Positions 41,400 to 52,807 of a DNA stretch of 64,000 nt are shown piece by piece. Every line of letters starts with the position of its first letter. Position 1 is the stretch's first letter. A model generated the notes under the pieces. That model was not told the origin of the DNA, searched no databases, and saw only the letters and a program-made list of their open reading frames with translations. The DNA is from Tolypeutes matacus (lineage: Eukaryota > Chordata > Mammalia > Cingulata > Chlamyphoridae), in contig JAKSZT010054396.1 of the NCBI GenBank assembly GCA_026826555.1, positions 22,278,053-22,342,052 on the forward strand, in the 5' to 3' direction. A program made the translations under genes and the position numbers.

Positions 41400-42740
41400 C
41401 ACCGGGGACGATACAAAAAAGAAAGTAGGAATTCCAAACAAGTTAGTCATTGTGAAAACAAATGTCACTTTGTGAGCTGGTCACTATGCATGTGCTGGTA
41501 TTGGCCTGGCTGCCCCACACACCTGTAGCATCTTGCCTTGGCAGGGGTGGGGGGTGGAGGAAGCCAGCAGGGCTTAAGACATGGGGAACAGTGCCAGCTT
41601 TGAGCACAGAACAGTTTGAGCCTGTGTCTCCAGGGAGAACACTAGGGTTTTACTGGGGGGGGGGTGGGGCTCAGCTGTTGGTATCATCTGCAATATTTTC
41701 TCAGAAGCTAGGGGTCTGGATTTGAAATTGTGAGCAGAGATGACAGGGCAGGGGAGGGGTGTGGGTACCGGGCACCTGGTCCCCCTCTGCTGAGCCTTCT
41801 CTTCAACCTCTGCCCTGCTCAAGGACCCAGCCCTTCAGTTGTGACTGTCCTCAAATAACTGCTTGAGTGTCTTCTGTGGGAAGTTGCCCTTTAAGTTGTG
41901 GCAGGAGAACTGAGCCCATTCCAATGCACTTCTCCAAAGCAGGCTGGATGTGGCTTCTATTTCTGTGCTTGGGCAGAACAACACCCTTGCCTCAATGATG
42001 CCATGGGAAATGCAACACTGTCTTCCTGGGACTGTCTTCCCTCTCCTGGGCTAAGGAGAGCCCAGGTGTAAAAACAGGTGCGGGGAAGGAGTCCCACAAA
42101 GATGTTTGTTTTGAAACCAGACCAGGGCAGACAGCAATGCTAAGGAGGGGCCCAAGTGCAGCAAAGGCAGGGTGGGGCACTGTGAGGATGCCCCTGCCCT
42201 CCCCTCTAAGGAAGTCGCTCCAAGTTGGCTGGGTAAGGAGAAGACACCAAGAAGGTAGATTTCTCTGCTAGAGAGCCAGGGGTGATGGCCAAAAGAGGCA
42301 ACAGCCATGCCCTGTGAGGAGGGGGCTCGAGGGGCTGCATGCTGTCCCGTGACCTGTACCCCCATAAATGCAACGTGAAGCCCCAGCGATGGAAGTAGAG
42401 TGTGAGGAAGGCGATGGTTTGGTCTTGGAACTTTAGTTTGGTTGGGAACTGGCTTTAGAGATGCATGTTTAGCAACTGGAGCTTGTCCAGAGGAAAGTGC
42501 GTGGGAGAGTGAGGAGCCTGGGGACCTTATCACTTGAGGGCCAATTGAAGGGAAATTTAGCCTAAAGAAGAGAAGGACCGGCATGGAGCTGAGTGGAGCA
42601 TGAAGGAAACAGATCTTCTACAATAGAGGGAGGAACATTCTAATCACAGGCAATTAATATCATCTGAGCAGTCCCTTTATACCCATGAAATGTTGGTCCA
42701 GCCTCGTAGGGATCGCTACCAACCAAGCTGTCTATTGAAA
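41400..42740. other. Single-copy sequence, no gene seen
   Basis: A 177-codon minus-strand frame (42051-42584) is proline/serine-rich without a domain. A G-run at about 41656-41665. Confidence 0.4.
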
Positions 42741-42744
42741 ACAA

Positions 42745-42928
42745 TAAGAAAAACATTTTTTGAGCATTCACAACGTGCCAAGCCCTGCTCTAAGAACTGT
42801 TTATTAAATCAGCTAGTCCTCACAGCAACCTTATGAAGTGCACCGATCTCTCACTAGCCCAGTTTTTAAAGACGAGGAAAGCAGCACAGGGATTATATAA
42901 CTTGCCCCAGGCTAGGGCTCAGTGGGGC
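42745..42928 (-). repeat. MIR, reverse
   Basis: 'ttttgagcattcacaacgtgccaagccctgctctaag', 'tcctcacagcaaccttatgaag', 'aacttgccccaggctagg' are reversed MIR landmarks. Confidence 0.78.
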
Positions 42929-42929
42929 C

Positions 42930-44980
42930 GGGCCAATGTGAAGCAGAGGCTCTGGCCAGTCATGTGACCTGTGTCTTCTTGAGCTGGCAGGAGCAGCTTC
43001 ACCCCAGCCTGGCACCAGATGGCTTTATAGTGGCACCCCTCTGCCTTAGCCACTGGCCTGTTCATGGACGGTCAGCCTCTCCCAGTGCTGTCATATCAAG
43101 TTTAGATGCCTTGGAAAATTGTGGACCTCTGATGCCCAGTCTCCAAGAAATTTCATTCTCTTTGTCTCAGTGGATACATGCAGCTTCCATGTGGCTCAGG
43201 TTTCTGAAGTCTGATATGACTGAAAATATTTGACACGGTGAGTTTTATTCTTCTCTAGCTGTTCTTGGTGTCCCCGGTGCCACACAAAAACCGGGAGATC
43301 ATTTCTTAGCTGCCAGAAGCACGGCAGGCCTTATAAAACAGAATACGTCTTGCCCGGTTCTCCTCGCATTGAGATAATGGGGACATTTGGATTTAGGTGC
43401 GTGGGTAGTACTTACTCTCTGTGGGTTGCTTTCTGGTGAAAAGAACACTAGTGTTTGATAGTGGCGTGTTATTTCAGTCTTGTTTCTGACAATAATGGTA
43501 GAAATTTTCTCTACTGACACATTTGAGATTGCCAGGAGAAGGGGAAAAAGAAGAAAAGCAACCCAAAATTGTTGTTAACAACCAAAAAAAAAAAAAGAGT
43601 AGAAAATGAATTGTTGAAAGTGACGAGGAGAGCAGGCTGGTCGAGGCTGCGGGCTGATGAAGAGAACAGGCTGGCTCTCCAACTCCTCTCTGATTCGCAT
43701 CCGCCTGTTGACTTCTGATCCTGACAACTGGACGCTCCCCCTCTGCAGGTGGGGACGCAGGGTGTTGACAGCACTGGTTAAAACGTAGCTTGAAGAATCA
43801 CCTGCTTGAAAGTCAGGAGCCTTCTCTGTTCTGAAAGGTCTAAAGGTGGCCCCAAGATATAAAAAAGAAAAGTTTACAAGGGGCAGCTTTCATCACCTCT
43901 GGCCTGGAGTTTCTGACAATGGCGCTGTTTCTTCTGCTCTGAGAGGGCACAGCCCCGAGTGAGGCTGGAACGATCCCACCACAAAGGAGACGTTTATGCT
44001 GTGGGCCTGGAGCTTCGGTGGCGTATAGAGGGAGCTCACCTGCCCCTGCTAGGATGCTAAATGGCCCTGCTCTCTGGCTTGGTCTGTCAGATAAGATTTC
44101 AAACTGGTCTATGGAGTTCCACAGTAAACAGGATTTTATGAAAATTTCTTTTCTTCTCTCCTCTTGGAAATTATGTCCTCCCAGATCTTGAAATGGATTA
44201 TAGGCTTGGTAGAGTGGCTCACTGCTTTTCTTATGACAACACCCACCTGAGGAAACAGGCCTGGTGTGTGTGCGCATCTAAGAGTTCAGGGTGAAGTCCG
44301 TTCCGGGCTCCAGGTGATGAGGGTCCTTGTGCCTGGAGATCTGCAGGCCTGCTGGCCTGCTTGCCCCTCCCTGGCTTCTGCGCACCGCTCTCTGATGTGC
44401 TCTCAGACGCTTGCTCTGTGCTTTGGCGCTGGCAGGTATGGGGATTGCTGTGTGGGCTCACTGAGACAAATGCCCACAGCAGCTCACATGCCCTCTGCCT
44501 TCGGTGGGCATGCAGGGGCTGGGTGCCAGGGCCCGGCTGAACCCTACTCCTCTGCTCTGTGCTGAAGTGAGCAGCTGAATCAGAAGCCTGCCTTGTTGGT
44601 GACAAGGCACTCAAGGACTGGTGCCCATTTGAGTGTGGCAGGTGGGGTGATGAGTGCCAGGACCCGACGCAAGGCTCCGCTCCATGTGTACAACGCCCTC
44701 AGCCCCTGGGGACCCTGCCAAGGGTGTTTCGGCTTCCCCAGGTCCCTGCTACCCAAGGAACCGTGTTCCCTCTAAAGCCTCATTGCAAATTGCCTCTCCC
44801 AGACTTTCTGGTCTCCCTCCTTGGCCTCTGCCCTCCTCCTCAGCCTGTGAGTCTTCAGCAGGCAAATCTGGTGACAGATTCTGGCCAGCATTTAAGGGAC
44901 CCCCTGAGTTCTTTTATCTCAGGGAAAAAAGCAAATCTTGGTCCTACTCCTTAACTGTAGCAGAATTAACTGTGATAGTG
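42930..44980. other. Long repeat-free stretch, no gene seen
   Basis: About 2 kb without recognised repeats. Contains an A-run at 43586-43598 and overlapping short frames on both strands (44231-45031). 43840-44230 is balanced in composition and could be conserved. A GT donor-like 'cacggtgagttttattc' lies at 43232, but no paired exon evidence exists. Confidence 0.35.
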
Positions 44981-44984
44981 CTAA

Positions 44985-45290
44985 TTGTAGTAAGCAGTGT
45001 GATTATGGGAAAATTAGTTAACATTTTTTGAACCTCAGTTTCCTTATTTACGACATGGGACTAGCAGTATTGTCCACATTCAATTTTTGTGAGGGTTAAA
45101 ATAGATGATCTATGTGTAATAATATAAAATTAATGGTCCCTACCTCACAGAGTTGTTACAATGATCACATGTGTTAATATTTATATTTATAAATAATATA
45201 ATATTTATAAAGTGCCTATATAAATTATTTATAATGTTTATAGACTATCCTGCTAGCACATGCAATAGAAGCTCTTGTCAAATTGGAAAA
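44985..45290 (+). repeat. MIR plus AT-rich MIR-like tail
   Basis: 'tgattatgggaaaattagttaac', 'gaacctcagtttccttatttacg' and 'gtgagggttaaaatagatg' form a MIR, followed by a second 3' half ('cctacctcacagagttgttacaatgatc') running into 'tatttataaataatataat' AT-rich sequence. Confidence 0.68.
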
Positions 45291-45404
45291 AAAAAAGGGC
45301 CCAGTGGTGTGTTTCAGCACTTCACAGGCTCACTAAATGTTTATTGAGTGATTAGTTAAAGGTCTACAGGTGGAGAGTTAGTTTGGGAGGGGGCGGGCAG
45401 TGCG

Positions 45405-45518
45405 GAGTGGTGGTAACCATGTTTTCTTCATCTTTGTGCCCAGAAACCTAATGTGCTGCCTGGCATGTGGGAATGCCCCGATTTTGGGTATTGAATACAT
45501 AAGTGGATGGATGACTAT
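45405..45518 (+). repeat. L2 3' tail
   Basis: 'ttcttcatctttgtgcccagaaacctaatgtgctgcctggcatgtggg' and 'ttgaatacataagtggatgg' match the L2 end. Confidence 0.65.
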
Positions 45519-45780
45519 ATCCTACTCATTTTATGCCTTCTCCTTAGCATTGAAAGCCTTACTTTTAGAAAATTTATTTCCGGTTTTGGTACATTATACT
45601 CCAGGTCTCACACATTAGTGACTTGCAGCTACCCAAACACTTGTGACCTCAAAGCAATAGTGATGGCAAGCTAAACGATACTGTTTTTGCAGAAAAAGGG
45701 AGAAAATTAGGTGGAATTGGACAACAAAACTTACAAACCTGAGTGTAGGAGGAGCTTAGTGATGTGACGCAAATTTTGCC

Positions 45781-46010
45781 TTCTTTCTTTCTTTCTTTCT
45801 TTCTCTTTCTTTCTTTCTTTCTTTCCTTCCTTCCTTCCTTCCTTCCTTCCTTCCTTCCTTCCTTNNNNNNNNNNNNNNNNNNNNNNNNNNNNNNNNNNNN
45901 NNNNNNNNNNNNNNNNNNNNNNNNNNNNNNNNNNNNNNNNNNNNNNNNNNNNNNNNNNNNNNNNCCAGGAAGCAGGCGCTCAACCACCGAGCTATATCTG
46001 CTCCCCTTTT
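45781..46010 (-). repeat. tRNA-derived SINE containing the assembly gap
   Basis: (TTTC)n and (TTCC)n at 45781-45864 read as the expanded tail of a reversed SINE. After the gap 'ccaggaagcaggcgctcaaccaccgagctatatctgctcccc' is the reversed A-box end. The interior of the SINE is unseen. Confidence 0.75.
45865..45964. other. Assembly gap, 100 N
   Basis: Exactly 100 unknown bases, the usual placeholder size. The true length is unknown. Confidence 0.99.
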
Positions 46011-46023
46011 CTTTCTTTTAAAG

Positions 46024-46212
46024 AAATATTTACTTAGCATCTGCTAAGTGCAAGACACTATTCAGGATACAAAGAAGAGTAAAGCACTGTCCTGCTGTCC
46101 AGGTGGGCCTGGTCTGGTGGGGAACGGGGTGGTGCACAAAGTGCGGTGCAGTAGCGCAGAAATGCTGCGGGAGAGGTGCAGAGAGTAACCTGGGGATTTG
46201 GAGGAGGGAAAG
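46024..46212 (-). repeat. L2 3' tail, reverse
   Basis: 'atatttacttagcatctgctaagtgcaagacactattcagg', 'gtggggaacggggtggtgcac' and later 'gcagaaatgctgcgggag' resemble the reversed L2 end. Confidence 0.65.
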
Positions 46213-46214
46213 GG

Positions 46215-47190
46215 CCTGTGGGCTTTTGAGTGGAGATGGTCTTCAGAGGAACAGCAGAGAGAGAAAGAAAACGAAGCTGTCTGGGGTGGTCAGTCCCTTC
46301 TTGTGGCATCCCGGGGCTGCATTGTCACAAGGTCCCATGCAAGGATCTCACTTGCTTGCTTCATGGTTCAGTGGCTCAGTCAGCCCTTAGGTCCAGCCTC
46401 AAGCATCTTTAGCTACTGCCTTCCTCTCGGCCCATGCGTCTCAAGGATCCCACCAAATTCTAGCCTACCCAGGAGCAGGGCTGAGCTGGGATTTCACCCC
46501 CAACCTCTAACATCAAGTGACAAAATAGAGCGCTATTCTTCTTTTTATCCTCTAGTCTCCCTGGCCACTTTAGGCTGCAGAGAATTCCTGAAGGGTGGAA
46601 AGCCAGAGGCTCCAAGATTGCAGCCCTGCCTGTACTCAGAATCATATTGTTAGAACCAGATAAACTAACTTAGGTTATGAAAGAAATTTTGGGTTTGCTT
46701 ATTCTAAAAAAATCTTGGTAGGATAATTTTCTCTTAAGGAAATTGGCTTCTGCGGAGAGTTTTTTAAAAAGGTATTGTAAAAACTGGTAAATATATTCAT
46801 GGCAATTCCATGTAGCCTCCTTCTTGTGATTAGACCCAATCAGATGTCACATCCCAGATCAACCAACACTGATGGAAGTTCCTATAGAAGCTAAAGCTAA
46901 TTAAGTTCCTCTTTTTCTCCCTCCCCATCCCCTGTCACCAACCCTGATTTCTTTGTTCACTGACTGACATTTGTTCACAGATGTTAAAATAAAAATAAAT
47001 GGAAGATTTTTCTAAATTCTTTGTCAAATTGGGAGAAGATATGTCATCACCAAAGAAATACTAGACTCTATAATTGAGAAAGAGAATAACTTACCACATG
47101 AAAAACTAGTTAGAGTATCTTCCAGATAAATCAACAGACAAATGCACTGAGGAATGATGACACGGACACAAGATTGATCCACTTGAATGT
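46215..47190. other. Single-copy sequence, no gene seen
   Basis: The 151-codon plus-strand frame (46198-46653) is serine/leucine/proline-rich with no domain. 46660-46990 is AT-rich and repeat-free. Confidence 0.35.
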
Positions 47191-47267
47191 ATATACATAC
47201 ACATACACGTACACGTACACGTACACGTACACGTACACGTACACATACACATACACATACATATACA
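47191..47267 (+). repeat. (TACACG)n/(TACACA)n microsatellite
   Basis: A hexamer array whose central units carry CpG (acgtac) and whose flanks are TACACA/TACATA. It explains the Thr-Arg/Thr-His run in the frame at 47187. Confidence 0.95.
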
Positions 47268-47299
47268 GTCTTAAATCTTTCCTGGAAAGAGTCTAGGCA

Positions 47300-47482
47300 T
47301 CAAGTTGAGAAGACCAATCAATTAGGAGGCTACTGTAGTGGTCTAGGGGGAGACGACAAAGGCCATGATGAGGTGTGTGACCGTTGAGAGATAGAGGGAA
47401 GTATACAGGAGACCGTTTTGCGTGGAATCAACAGGACTCAAAGGCTAATCAAATGAGGGGGTGAAGGATGGGAAAGAAGAGA
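47300..47482 (-). repeat. L2 internal fragment, reverse
   Basis: 'ccaatcaattaggaggctactgtagtggtctaggg', 'aaggccatgatgaggtg' and 'gtggaatcaacaggactcaaagg' match the reversed L2 internal block. Confidence 0.65.
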
Positions 47483-47484
47483 AG

Positions 47485-48185
47485 GACCTGATCTGCATAG
47501 TTGACAAGGTTTCTTAATAAAATGGGAGAAATATGTGCTGGCTGCCAGGGTGGTTAGGTTAATGACTAATTGGACCAATGTACCCAAAGAGCACGAGTGA
47601 ATGGATTGGTGCACCCTTGCAGGGAGGATTCCTGTGTTTTGTTTTAGGGTCCAGTTCTTGCCTTGGTCTTGGTCAGCAATTTTCTCATCAATCTGGATAA
47701 TAATATCGAGTATGAGTTCATCAAATTTCTGATGCCAGGTAGCTAGAAGTGATACTAGAAATAAAATCCAAAAATTTAACAAATGATAAGAAGGAGAAAG
47801 GGAGAAGAGATTAGAACTGAAAAGATAAAATTTAACAGAGCTACACTTGGATGCCAAACCCAACTGCTCAAGGAAAGGGCAGGGAGCTATGGCTTAGCAG
47901 CAGCCTGTATGGAAAAAACTCAGGGATTATTTGAATATAACTTTCAACAGGGTTAACTGTTGTTCAGTATCTTCTCCCATCCCTTGTGTGACTGTAGACT
48001 GCTTTCTGTGTCAGAAGCATGTGTTTTGGAAAAGGTAGGTGACAGTCCTGTTCTATTCTGTGCTGGTATATGACAATGGAGCATCACAATGAGTTGTGGA
48101 CACAATACAATAACAATACAGAGACATTGGACCGTGTACAGGGGAGAGCAAACACAACTAAAAATAGTCCTCTTGATCCATGCAT
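47485..48185. other. Single-copy sequence, no gene seen
   Basis: The 141-codon minus-strand frame (47438-47863) has no domain. Its leading residues are hydrophobic without a clear signal peptide. Confidence 0.35.
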
Positions 48186-48189
48186 CATC

Positions 48190-48398
48190 ATCACCAACAT
48201 CTGTTGAGTGCCTACATCCCACTCAATCATCAGTGCCACCTATGAAGCTGACATTATCATCCTTATTTTACCAGATGAGGAAATTAAGGCTCAGGGGGGT
48301 AATGACATTTGCCCCTGGTTTTACAGCTTCCATGAGGCACGACTGATACTCAAAACCCATGCTCTCTCTACCCTTCCTCACTGCCTCCCAAACCTTGC
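48190..48398 (-). repeat. MIR, reverse
   Basis: 'aacatctgttgagtgcctac', 'ttatcatccttattttaccagatgaggaaattaaggctc' and 'caaaacccatgctctctctacc' are the reversed MIR. Confidence 0.85.
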
Positions 48399-48399
48399 C

Positions 48400-49280
48400 A
48401 TCTGAAGAAATATGGAGGGCTCTGGGGATCCCTAAGTTTCAGCTAGGGCCAAAGCCTGAAACTCATACTCCTGCCTTGCTGCCCGAGAGCCAATCACCTT
48501 GCCCAGCCTCTGCTATAGCCTCCTCTTCATGATCCAGCTGGACCCTACTTCTGGAACTCTTGCACAGAATCAGATCTCCTTGACCCATGACCCTGACATC
48601 CACCCAAGTTGAGAAGGGCTGCCGCCTAGAAGACCTTCAGCCTCATCCTGTTTACCACTTAACCTCCTTCCCTGGGATAGGGTCCTTGGGGATCAGCATT
48701 GGCCTGGATTACTCCTGTTATCCACCCTCATTTGGGCCGGGGCTGGCCAGTAATGACAGCTAATCTGTCTAATAGGAAGGCAGCTATGAGACCAGTGTGG
48801 CTTCTGGCCTGGAGAGCTCGTGGTGGGTCCTATCTAAGAAGCAGATGTTTCAAGGAGAGACAGGAGAACCACATCTCAGGTAGTGAGAGAGTTTGGAGAA
48901 GAGCTGGCCTGGATGGATCCAGGGGATTGGTGGCTGACTGGAGAAGCAGGAGCTGATGATGAATTCCAGGTTTTGGACCTGGGAGACTGGGCACATAGTG
49001 CCAGAGATAAGAAGTGCAATCCAGGGGTCTACCCTGAAATGAAAATTCCCACGCTCCTGTAGCTCAGCAAAGCAGGGTCATTAATAGGCCTGCCCTTCTT
49101 GGAAGACAATTTAAAGTGCTGCTTTTGGTACCCAACTATATCTTTTGGGGTCCTGCTCACCCTGTGAACAACTCACCAAAGTATCTCTCCCAATTACATG
49201 CAGCACACCCATTCAGGGTAGTTTTGGTTAATAAAATTTTCTCTATTTCAGTATGGAACTAAGGTGGGTTTGGGTGGAAA
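48400..49280. other. Single-copy sequence, nothing recognised
   Basis: No repeat family or domain seen. Confidence 0.35.
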
Positions 49281-49284
49281 GAAC

Positions 49285-49365
49285 TCGCTGTTACAACGGG
49301 GCAGAGCTAGGATTTGATCCTGGGTTTTTTGACTCCAAGTCCAGCACTCTCGCCACAGTAAAAGA
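49285..49365 (-). repeat. MIR fragment, reverse
   Basis: 'gcagagctaggatttgatcctggg' and 'ttttgactccaagtccagcactctcgcc' are the reversed MIR head. It overlaps the C-terminal part of a 273-codon minus-strand frame, which is one reason to reject that frame. Confidence 0.78.
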
Positions 49366-49369
49366 TACA

Positions 49370-50600
49370 GTGTGGGTTCCTCTTTAAGGAATGAAATACA
49401 AAACCATAAACACATGATTAGGTGGGGGTGGGGAGAGGCTGCTGTCCTCATCTGCAGTGTGGAAGGGACCTGTGCAGGTAAGAAGCCCTGCAACGTATGT
49501 TCGTGGCAAGTCAGTCTGTGGAGGTGGAGCACATTGAGGATCCAGGGGGTCGTGATGGGACTGCAGGTGGTGGCAGACGGCAGGGTTGGAGCTACCGCCC
49601 GCCGGGGGCGAGGGACAGGCAGAGGGTGCCTGTGGTGAGGCACTTGGGTGGGTGGGGAACAGAGCCGCCAGAGGCCCCCTGGGCAAAGCATCCCATGGGA
49701 GGCGCCCCTGGTCTTAGAATAGGTGCACCGATGGAGAAGAAGGAGGCTTCTTGTGACAGGGGAGCTGGGAAGAATTACAGGAGCGCGTGAGGGAGGAAAA
49801 TGCAAGGGAGCTGGATTCCCATCTGATGGTTTCCAAGTATTTTCTAGGTGCCCACTGTAACTTGATGAAAACAGAGAAGTGCTGCTCTCCTGTGATTGGC
49901 TGCTGAGCCTCATTTTCCACAAAGAGCAGGAGCCACATTTCCCAAGGAAGTCTCTGGGTTCAGACACCCCCCCCCCGCCCCCTGCTTGTCCAACAGCCAC
50001 AGCTTGATCCCTCACCTCCTGCTTCCCTATCCATTCCTGAGAATAGTAGCTGCTGACAGATTGCCCCACTGCAGGGGGGAGGGGGAAGTGTCAGGGGTTG
50101 GGGAGGCAGAACTGTGCATCACCCGTCAGCTATGACAGGGGAGCCATTTGTCATTCAGGAGCATAAATTGCATTTGGGTATTTGGATTTCGAGCCCACTG
50201 GCAACTCGGGGCCAGCCCTCCTCTGTGACTGGGCTGGATTGGAATGAGAGCTGTCTCATGTCTTTCTCAGTGGCAGCTGTAACTACTGCAATTTTCCCAA
50301 TGGGCACCTGTAGGGAACCGGTGATTTCTGAAAAGGGCAGTGCATTTGGCCTTTAGTAGTTCCATCACCTCTATCAATCACGACTTACTTTAGTAGGGAG
50401 AAAAGTTGTGTAGCAGGGTTTGGGTTCTGTTTAATTCACTTTGGTTTTTATTGGCCTTAATTATGCTATGGTGTAATTAAGTTGTTCAGTGTTAGTCTTC
50501 TTTCTGGAAAGATATGCAAGAATTGATTTCAAACAGTCAATAGTCTTCTGTTTTATGAACAGAGATCTTGAGTCATACTGTTAGACTTTCTTTGCTCACC
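49370..50600. other. Repeat-free stretch, including a possible conserved block
   Basis: Largest open frame 49248-50069 minus (273 codons), rejected. 50100-50560 contains 'ggtttttattggccttaattatgc' (50441) and 'gtgtaattaagttg' (50471): AT-rich homeodomain-like cores. A C-run at about 49967-49976. Confidence 0.3.
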
Positions 50601-50614
50601 AGGAAAGCCTGATA

Positions 50615-50732
50615 TCTTTTTCTGTCATTCCCTCTCCCCACCCCCCCTTCTTTTTCTCTCCTCTTCCTTCCCCTTCTTTTCTCCCTCTCTCCTTTCCTCT
50701 CTGTGCTCTCTTTCCTCTTTCTTTTACCTGTA
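50615..50732 (+). repeat. Polypyrimidine tract
   Basis: About 115 bases almost entirely C and T, with few interruptions. It explains the lysine/arginine/glutamate frame on the other strand. Confidence 0.9.
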
Positions 50733-50817
50733 GCTTTTACCACAGGTACTTTGTTGGGCGCTGGGACCAAAGATCACTATGGCAGGGTCTCCAGCTAGAT
50801 GCCCACATGTAAGGATC

Positions 50818-51064
50818 CAGAGCCTTAGAGGGAACCTAAGGCCTCCGTGCTATTGGCATTTTGGGCTGGATAATTCTCTATTGGAGTGGGGTGGGGGAGG
50901 CTACTGTCCTGTGCATTGTTGGATGTTTAGCAGCATCTCTGGTCTCTATTCACTAGATGCTAGTAGCACCTCTTTTCCCCAGTGGTGACAACTAACAATG
51001 TCTCTAGACATTGTCAAATGTCTGGGGGCCTGAGGTGCAAAATTATCTTGGTTGAAGACCACTG
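50818..51064 (-). repeat. MER20 hAT element, reverse
   Basis: 'gtgctattggcattttgggctggataattctc', 'ctgtcctgtgcattgttggatgtttagcagcatctc', 'ctagatgctagtagcacc', 'aatgtctctagacattgtcaaatgtc' and 'ggttgaagaccactg' form an ordered reversed MER20. Confidence 0.93.
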
Positions 51065-51099
51065 AGAATCACTGCCTAGTGTCGGAGACAGAACTCTCC

Positions 51100-51258
51100 A
51101 CACGGAACCAGAAGGCCTGGGCTCCTGTCCGGGCCCTGCTGGAATGAGCTGTGTGGCCAGGAGCAACTTGGTCTCTCTAGGCTTCCCTTTCCTTGATTGC
51201 AAAATGGGAGGTGAGAAAACATTCCTTCTAATTCTAAATCCTGTGAGTCTATAATAGT
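51100..51258 (+). repeat. MIR/MIR3-like copy
   Basis: 'gagctgtgtggccaggagcaacttgg' and 'tctctaggcttccctttccttgattgcaaaatggg' follow MIR, directly after the MER20. Confidence 0.68.
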
Positions 51259-51329
51259 TTGAATCTGTCTGCCCTAGCGTTATATCACATGCTCTAGAAA
51301 GGGAGGAATAGAGTATATGCTTTCCCATG

Positions 51330-51388
51330 TGCTTTAAGTGCCTAGGGCAGATGCCTCTCATCAGTCAATAAATACTGATAGATGCTGA
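51330..51388 (+). repeat. L2/MIR tail fragment
   Basis: 'tttaagtgcctagggcagatgcc' followed by 'tcagtcaataaatactgatag' resembles the 'gtgctcaataaat' end. Confidence 0.4.
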
Positions 51389-51444
51389 CCGTGTGTAAAA
51401 GAAATGGCTTCTGTGACTAAGAAGTTTCCATTCTTGGAAGAGAA

Positions 51445-51652
51445 AAAGTCATGGTGCTTAACAGAGCCCACTCTGGTCACAGATTGCCTGTGTTTGGATT
51501 CTGGCTCTGCCTGGCTGGTGACTTTGAAGATATTACTCAGCCTCTCTGAACCTGTTTCCTCATCTATAAAATGCACATGATTGTAGTCACTACCTCAGGG
51601 CTGTTGTGAAGATTAAATGAGGTAGAGCAGTGCCTGGCTCCTAGGGAGTTGC
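51445..51652 (+). repeat. MIR
   Basis: 'gtcacagattgcctgtgtttggattctggctctg', 'cctctctgaacctgtttcctcatctataaaatg' and 'ggctgttgtgaagattaaatgaggtagagcagtgcctgg' are in order. Confidence 0.9.
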
Positions 51653-51919
51653 TATGATGCGTGAGAAGATGGGATGAAGTTATAGCACAAAACTGTAATA
51701 GCTTCCCACCAGTGCATGGCACACACAGTTGAGTCCTGCCAGTGTTCAGAAGGAAAAAAAACACAGGAGAGATAAACCACTATGATGAGTTCTTCAGAAG
51801 GTGCATAGACTTTTTTGGGGGTGGGGGTTGGGGGGACGACGCTGCAGAGCAGGGGAGGCAAGGAGACCATAGAAGAAGGCTTCAGTGAATAACTGGTAAA
51901 ATCACCAAGTCTTAGATAA

Positions 51920-52028
51920 CCCTTAAAGCAGTGAAGTGACCTGCCCAAGACCACACTGCAGATGAGAATTGGAGCCAGGATTCGCACTCCGTTTCTTGAC
52001 TTCTCATCCAGTGCTCTTGTTGACTGGC
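51920..52028 (-). repeat. MIR fragment, reverse
   Basis: 'gaagtgacctgcccaagaccacactgc', 'ggagccaggattcgcactcc' and 'tcatccagtgctcttg' form the reversed core. Confidence 0.78.
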
Positions 52029-52029
52029 C

Positions 52030-52640
52030 AGCATTGTGAGGATTCTAGAAAGAGGCATAGACCTAGTGAGAAAGTTCTTCCAAGTTAAACCAAGGTGTCT
52101 GGGGACTTAAATCTGTCCTGAGAGCCCTGAGGGCAGAACAAGTGGGCAGGGGAGGGGGGCAATGGGGGGCTTTAGTTGGGATCCCAGATGCTGGGAGATT
52201 AAGGCTTTATTAAGCCAGGGCTGAACGATTTGGAAACTGTGATACCTCAGAGAGGGGCTGGGCTGATGCTTACTTTTTCATTGTCTGTTAAAACAGACAA
52301 ATCAGGGTTGCTAAGTAAACATGAAAAAGGAAGGATATTTAGATGATGAGAATAGATCATTTCCAAGCAAGAACCACAAGAACTTCAGACCCCATTTGCA
52401 TTCAGGTGAAAGGCTAATTATAAATCAGCTCTAACAGGTCGTTAAAGAGGTTCTGCCCAAACTGTGTTTTGCAACACTTCATTATCTGACATTGAATACT
52501 GGCAATCTGAAATACTCATTGGCACTGATTTATAAAGTGGCTGGGTTGAGATCTCAACAGAGTAGGAGTCCCCAGAACTGTGAGCCCCTGCTTCTAGTAA
52601 AAACAATCATAATAGTGCTGCCTCACGTCTGTTACCAGTG
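52030..52640. other. Repeat-free block, candidate conserved sequence
   Basis: A G-run lies at about 52152-52168. 52270-52500 has no repeat landmark and contains 'ggctaattataaatcagctc' (52415). Confidence 0.35.
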
Positions 52641-52644
52641 CCTT

Positions 52645-52802
52645 ACTTCACTTTGTTCAATGTGCTTTCACATATTGTTGATGCCTGACAACTCTGATAT
52701 CCTCATTTTTCATAAGAGCAAATGATGCAACAGTGAGCTTAAATGGTCTTCCCAAGGACACATGGCTGCCATCTGGACACCTCCAACCATGGACTTCACG
52801 TG
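52645..52802 (-). repeat. MIR, reverse (diverged)
   Basis: 'tcaatgtgctttcacatattg', 'gatatcctcatttttcataagagc' and 'ggtcttcccaaggacacatggc' fit the reversed MIR. Confidence 0.6.
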
Positions 52803-52807
52803 CTCTA

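Noticed and set aside
42051..42584. A 177-codon minus-strand open frame
   Set aside because: No domain, Pro/Ser/Leu-rich, no matching splice or start context. Likely chance.
43225..43245. A splice donor ('cacggtgagttt') suggesting an exon
   Set aside because: No acceptor, coding pattern or conserved protein supports an exon. A single donor-like motif is common by chance.
45756..46040. Frames running through the N gap
   Set aside because: They are translations of the CTTT/CCTT microsatellite and unknown bases.
49248..50069. A 273-codon minus-strand open frame, the longest in the window
   Set aside because: It is rich in Pro/Ser/His, has no domain or signal, overlaps frames on the other strand and runs through a MIR fragment at 49285-49365. 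This is the pattern of a chance frame in GC-moderate DNA.
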